The translations under genes and the position numbers were made by a program. Of a stretch of 64,000 nucleotides of DNA, positions 60,407 through 64,000 are shown one piece after another. The DNA lies in assembly GCF_049243985.1 (NCBI RefSeq), contig NC_135379.1, forward strand, positions 17,134,001 through 17,198,000, read 5' to 3'. The notes beneath the pieces are model-generated. The model saw only the letters and a program-made list of their open reading frames with translations. It was not told the origin of the DNA and searched no databases. The DNA is from Paroedura picta. Lineage: Eukaryota; Chordata; Lepidosauria; Squamata; Gekkonidae. Each line of letters begins with the position of its first letter. Position 1 is the stretch's first letter.

Positions 60407-60586
60407 ATGGAGGGTGTAGAGCTCTTTGGTTGGGGCGCGCTGGACGGCGAGCGTCATCCTCGTTTCGTCCGGAATGGGCAGGCTGAGCTTTTAAAGGAGA
60501 CGCGCCAGGGGAGGCCGCTTTGCAAAGGGATCCCTGTCTGCGATGCGTCCGTTGAGACCAGGAGTAGAGAGGTGTGCCAGCTGAAG
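60407..60586 (+). CDS. Possible first coding exon of a divergent transcript (unrecognised)
   Basis: An ATG within the CpG island opens 60 codons (MEGVELFGWGALDGERHPRF ... REVCQLK) and meets a donor AAG|GTATTT in phase 0. The frame is also open upstream to 60,293. I do not recognise the protein. GC-rich islands often have open frames by chance, so this could equally be the first exon of a non-coding antisense-side transcript; a human transcript of that kind is, to my memory, annotated next to ARL5B. No second exon was identified. Confidence 0.3.
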
Positions 60587-60812
60587 GTATTTTTCATGCA
60601 TTGAATGGAATAAAGAAACATTACTTTTTTAAATTGAGGTTTAACCAAAATATCACCAAAGAGTAAGAAAGCTTCGGAGTTCTCCGGATTTATTCGTCTG
60701 GGTGTAAGTTCAGCATTCCCAAAAATAAAATAAAGCGATTCCGACTGATGGAAGTTGGGGCACTGAAAAACTTGCTCGCTATTTTGTATTTTTTAATATA
60801 TAATACTGCAAA

Positions 60813-60834
60813 ATATTATATATATATATATATT
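60813..60834 (+). repeat. TA microsatellite
   Basis: Short AT repeat flanked by A/T-rich sequence. Confidence 0.85.
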
Positions 60835-60904
60835 AATAAAAGTTAATCACACTCCATTTTAGGCGTTTTCCAGGGACCAAAACAGCTATGTACACATTTA
60901 AAAT

Positions 60905-60960
60905 CAAGACATGACCCAGTGCTTGCACAGGGGATACCGTCACCATTACCTTTTTAATGC
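60905..60960 (+). repeat. Fragment of the 'GGTATCCCCTGTGCAAGCAC' SINE
   Basis: The minus strand reads GGTATCCCCTGTGCAAGCAC and GGGTCATGTCT, matching the 5'-written plus strand of the SINE at 4376-4650, so the two copies lie in opposite orientation. It overlaps a 75-codon minus-strand frame that is therefore not a gene. Confidence 0.6.
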
Positions 60961-61319
60961 ATCCGTGATGCTTTACAGTGCCACAAAAGTCTTGTGTTGC
61001 ATTACATTTTCGCTGTTCACACTCTTTCCCTCTCTGTGTTGTTAGATATGACATTAGCAACTGAGCACGGGCATCGTGGAGTTGATGGAAGAATAATACT
61101 AAATGTCATTTATAACATTCAGCTCTGAGTAAAATCCTGCTGACATTAATGGCCTCAGCTGAGCAATCAAGGTCAAGTTCAGGCTATAGCATGTGCTCTT
61201 CGATGGGGAACTTCACATCATTCTTTAAAGTAGGATTTTGAGAAAATTGTTTGACTTGCATCAATTACATGATTGTCACACCCTTTTCCAAATGAGCACT
61301 GGGAGTGCCTCCGTGCTTT

Positions 61320-61450
61320 CATTTTATCCTCACCCAACCCTGCAAAGTAGGTCAGGCTGAAAGACAGGGCCACTGGCCCAAGTTCAACCAGGACATTTTG
61401 TGGCACACAGGAATTGGTGTCCCTGTGCCCCCTCCACACTGATTATCACC
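61320..61450 (-). repeat. tRNA-SINE-like remnant
   Basis: CACCCAACCCTGCAAAGTAG, GACAGGGCCACTGGCCCAAG and GGAATTGGTGTCCCTGTG resemble the body and head of the tRNA SINEs, diverged. Confidence 0.5.
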
Positions 61451-61844
61451 ATAACACGATAGTCAGAAAGGCGATCATCTACAGCAGGCCTGCCCAACTG
61501 GAACCTTTTCACCTGCTCCTTTCCCCAAGTAACTCCCTTCTCTATTAAACTTCTCACCAACCCTGTGAGGTAGGATAGGCTGAGAGACTGACCAGCCCAG
61601 CAAGTTTCTTGATCATCTGCATTGGATTCTGAAGAACTGTTAACAGCAGGAAAACATCTCTGGGTCTCTACAAGCCTGAGGCTGTAACCCTACAAATACT
61701 TTCCTAGGAGAGAGCCCTTCAGGAGTTCCCAGAAGAACTGCTTTGGATTGCTCTATAAAATTTCCTCCATTGGCCAATCCGTACAGCTCATGGAGGAAGA
61801 GCTTTCACATGGGTGTGTGTTGTAAGCTATCATTTGCCATGATG

Positions 61845-61945
61845 CACAACAAAAATTGAGTCCAGTGGCACCATTAAGACCAACAAAGATTTATTCAAGG
61901 CGTGAGCTTTTGAGTGCAAGCACTCTTCCTCAGACTGAATGGAAC
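61845..61945 (-). repeat. Old dispersed repeat, minus copy
   Basis: This is the reverse complement of the family at 28,641-28,764: TTGAGTCCAGTGGCACCATT, AAGACCAACAAAGATTTATT, GAGCTTTTGAGTGCAAGCAC. Confidence 0.75.
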
Positions 61946-62229
61946 AAGGATCATAAGTGTACAGGGGTATGGCAAAAGTAGATTGTGGCAAATTAGTAAA
62001 CTGGCATAATTTCCAAATTAAGCCATATGATACCATATTAGTTGAAACAGCTAGTGAGTCCTTTTGAGTTCCGTTGTAGTTCACAAAAAAACTGGAGAAA
62101 TAAAACTGTCCATGCTAGTAACTAATAGCAGACACTTTCCCAGTGGTGGAAAGAAATAATGAAAAGAGACTAGTTGCTTGCCACGATGAGGAGCGACTGT
62201 CAAGCGGACCATTGCTTAAATTTGCCTTT

Positions 62230-62570
62230 TAATTGCCAGAGCCGCCGTACGTCTTTAGCGGAGCGGAGCCTGGCAAACGTCAACTGCGTGGCAGACACCG
62301 CCCTGTTCGGAAGGAGAGGCGGGGCCGCGCGTGGGCCGGGCTGGCACGTGGCTTCCCGGGATGACGCCTCTCTGCCCGGCGTAGCGTCAGGTACGGAGCA
62401 GGGGGAGAGGCATTTGGTACCGGACCAGGGAGAGGAGGCGGAGGGCGGCCATTGGCTGCGGGATGAGGAGAGGGTTGTGTGCACCCCCACCCCGGATAGA
62501 TGGATGCGGCTGTTGGCGTCAGCCCCGTTGAAGTGCAGCGGGATTTGCTGTCGAGGAGGCGTGTAGAGGA
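62230..62570 (+). promoter_or_regulatory. Second CpG island, promoter-like, perhaps for a rightward gene
   Basis: It is CpG-dense, with a GC box GAGGCGGGGC (62,316-62,325), an inverted CCAAT box ATTGG (62,451-62,455) and a good donor TCAG|GTACGG at 62,391. In other vertebrates NSUN6 lies beside ARL5B in divergent orientation, so this could be its promoter with a non-coding first exon. No NSUN6 coding sequence is visible in the last 1.5 kb, so the assignment is inference only. Confidence 0.45.
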
Positions 62571-62794
62571 TGGCGCTGCAGCTTCCCCCGGCAAGGAAAG
62601 AGGGTGGGCGGCATGCATTTGATTTCACTTTATTCTATTTTAGTTCCAGTGCTTCAAGCTTGAGGCGAAAGGAAACAAAAGGCAACCCATGGGCGTGCAT
62701 GGGTTTTTTTGGGACGGGGGTCTGTGTTGTGGGGTCAGCCCTGGCACAACAGGACTGAGGACAGCAGGCAGGAAAGGGCTGGAGAGCATTTTGC

Positions 62795-62918
62795 ACCTGT
62801 GGTCCTCCAGATGTTCATGGACTACAATTCCCATGAGCCCCTGCCAGCCTTTGCTGGCAGGGGCTCATGGGAATTGTAGTCCATGAACATCTAGAGGACC
62901 ACAGGTTGACTATCCATG
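62795..62918. mobile_element. Palindromic hAT element, copy K, left end missing
   Basis: The arms match over about 58 bp and share ATGTTCATGG on both sides. The right end GGTTGACTATCCATG is present, while the left end begins inside the arm at CACCTGTGG. No target duplication is readable. Confidence 0.9.
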
Positions 62919-63639
62919 CTGTAGACAAGATTGGAACAACTAAGGACCTCGGAACTCTGCTTTGGTGTTTTCCCTCTGGCTCCAGGTTCAGTGTCCCATG
63001 TGGGTGAAACTTGCTTGGGATGAGATCGGCCTCCTGAGCCCATGTGTGAGAACTTCATGAACAGTGCAAAACATTTTTTAGGGAATGGAAACAGCTGCCC
63101 TACAGTTTCACTGGTTCCATAGAGCCATTCCCAGCATCTTCATTTGAGGGCCTAATTTCTATACTAGTCCAGGAACCAAGCCCCACTGAACCAGGCTTTT
63201 GAGCCATCAGCACGCAAGAGAAGGTGCTCTTGAGTCCCCCTCGTGTTTTAGCAGCCTTGCAAGTTCTGTGGTATGAATGGGAGAGACCTTTCAGTTTGAG
63301 ATGGAAACCTTTCCAAAGGAACATGGCTTTAGGGGGGCTCAGTTAAAACACAGAGCAAGGCAAATAAGCTAGTACACATTGTGAACGAAAATGCAGATAA
63401 AGAAGGCTGTGGTGCTTTCTTGCAGCATCTGAGTTAATACACTGAGGGTTAAGCTGCGTGACTATTGAAAAAGATAAAAGATGGTTTGAAAATAAAACCT
63501 GATGCCAACTGGTCACAACCTTCTGCGTATTTCCATTCCCCAGAAATAAAGCTATCTATGCCCTTTTGAGGACAGTTCTTCATCCCTGCTTTCTGAAGCC
63601 ATTGACTGTATAAGTGGGAAAAGAACCCATTCTGAAAGA
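62919..63639. other. Gene-free stretch
   Basis: No exon, repeat or RNA is recognised. Confidence 0.4.
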
Positions 63640-63990
63640 TACAGTTTTTATGTTACAGGGCCTTTTTGACCCTGGCCCCTGCCTGGTGGAATGAGCTCAC
63701 AGAAATCTAAGGGCCCTGTCGGAACTAATTTGGTTCTGCAGGGCCTGCAGGATGGTCCTCTTTTGTCAGGCATTTGGTTGAGGCTGGACTGACAAGATCT
63801 TTCCCGTCCCCCGGTGTCTCCTATTGGTAACATCATCCCTGGAGATGTGGTGGAATGGGAGAGTTAGGGTGGGATTTGGGGTTTAGGGCTAGCTTGTTTG
63901 GGTTGAGGAATTCTGTGGTTTTATGTATTTTACTTGCATTGCATTTTGTCAGCTGCTGTGAGTTGGCAGGCCATGTGCAGCAGCCTATAC
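63640..63990 (+). mobile_element. L2-type LINE 3' end, reaching the window edge
   Basis: TGGCCCCTGCCTGGTGGAAT, GGTTCTGCAGGGCCTGCAGG and GGCATTTGGTTGAGGCTGGA match the 3' part of the element at 4735-5328 in order and orientation (there CCCCCACCTGGTGGAACAAA, AATTCTGCAGGGTCTGCAAA). It is a second, diverged copy. Confidence 0.75.
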
Positions 63991-64000
63991 GTATACCAAA

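Larger units (their letters stand above)
59600..60590. promoter_or_regulatory. ARL5B: CpG-island promoter of ARL5B, possibly bidirectional
   Basis: Dense CpG and GC-rich sequence surround ARL5B exon 1 and extend about 0.6 kb upstream. The island holds a perfect CRE (TGACGTCA, 60,106-60,113), a consensus ETS site (ACCGGAAGTG, 60,388-60,397) and a second ETS-like CACTTCCTG near 60,201. A 15-bp direct repeat TTCCAGTCGACTGTC lies at 60,211-60,225 and 60,307-60,321. No TATA box is apparent, typical of a housekeeping promoter. Confidence 0.85.

Noticed and set aside
60833-61060. A 75-codon minus-strand frame with several cysteines that looked like an exon
   Set aside because: Its middle is SINE sequence (GGTATCCCCTGTGCAAGCAC) also present at 4376-4650, so the frame is fortuitous.
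62570-62758. A frame starting MALQLPPARKEGG in the second CpG island, considered as an NSUN6 start
   Set aside because: It does not resemble the NSUN6 N-terminus I know (MSIFPKISLRPEV) and runs into AT-rich, repeat-adjacent sequence.
10383-62918. The repeated palindromes as a CRISPR-like array or microRNA cluster
   Set aside because: They are dispersed, not regularly spaced, and each has its own target duplication, which marks transposition. Processing into small RNAs cannot be judged from sequence.

Overview
The window looks like nuclear DNA of a squamate reptile, possibly a gecko or a relative. The evidence is a vertebrate gene with GT-AG introns and a CpG-island promoter, set in repeats typical of squamates: tRNA-derived SINEs, a SINE with a 5S rRNA head, CR1 and L2 LINEs, and many small hAT elements. 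The species cannot be named from sequence alone.

Only one host protein-coding gene is certain. It is ARL5B, an ARF-like small GTPase, on the minus strand with six coding exons between 59,944 and 49,491. The spliced reading frame is exactly 179 codons plus a stop, with every splice site GT-AG and every exon phase consistent. Its promoter is a CpG island at about 59.6-60.6 kb with a perfect CRE and an ETS site. On the other side of this island, on the plus strand, a 60-codon open frame ends at a good splice donor (60,407-60,586). It could be the first exon of a divergent transcript, but it is not recognised. A second CpG-rich, promoter-like patch lies at about 62.2-62.6 kb. By synteny with other vertebrates it could belong to the neighbour NSUN6, but no NSUN6 coding exon is visible.

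The left edge (1 to about 2.2 kb) holds a PIF/Harbinger DNA transposon. Its transposase is readable across two exons separated by a 126-bp intron, giving a 466-residue frame with the HTH and DDE parts in place. The block is CpG-rich compared with its AT-rich surroundings, which suggests it is young or under selection.

From about 2.3 to 47 kb the window is a gene desert built from SINEs, LINE 3' ends, hAT elements, microsatellites and AT-rich single-copy DNA. A decayed hAT transposase lies near 12.1 kb.

The most striking pattern is a family of almost perfectly palindromic elements of about 136 bp, present in about a dozen copies. Nine have 8-bp target duplications that can be read directly, and eight of those have TA in the middle, the signature described for the Buster branch of hAT. 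In several copies the two arms carry the same private substitutions. One copy sits inside a SINE, two sit in or just beyond ARL5B's 3' end, and two lie in ARL5B intron 1.
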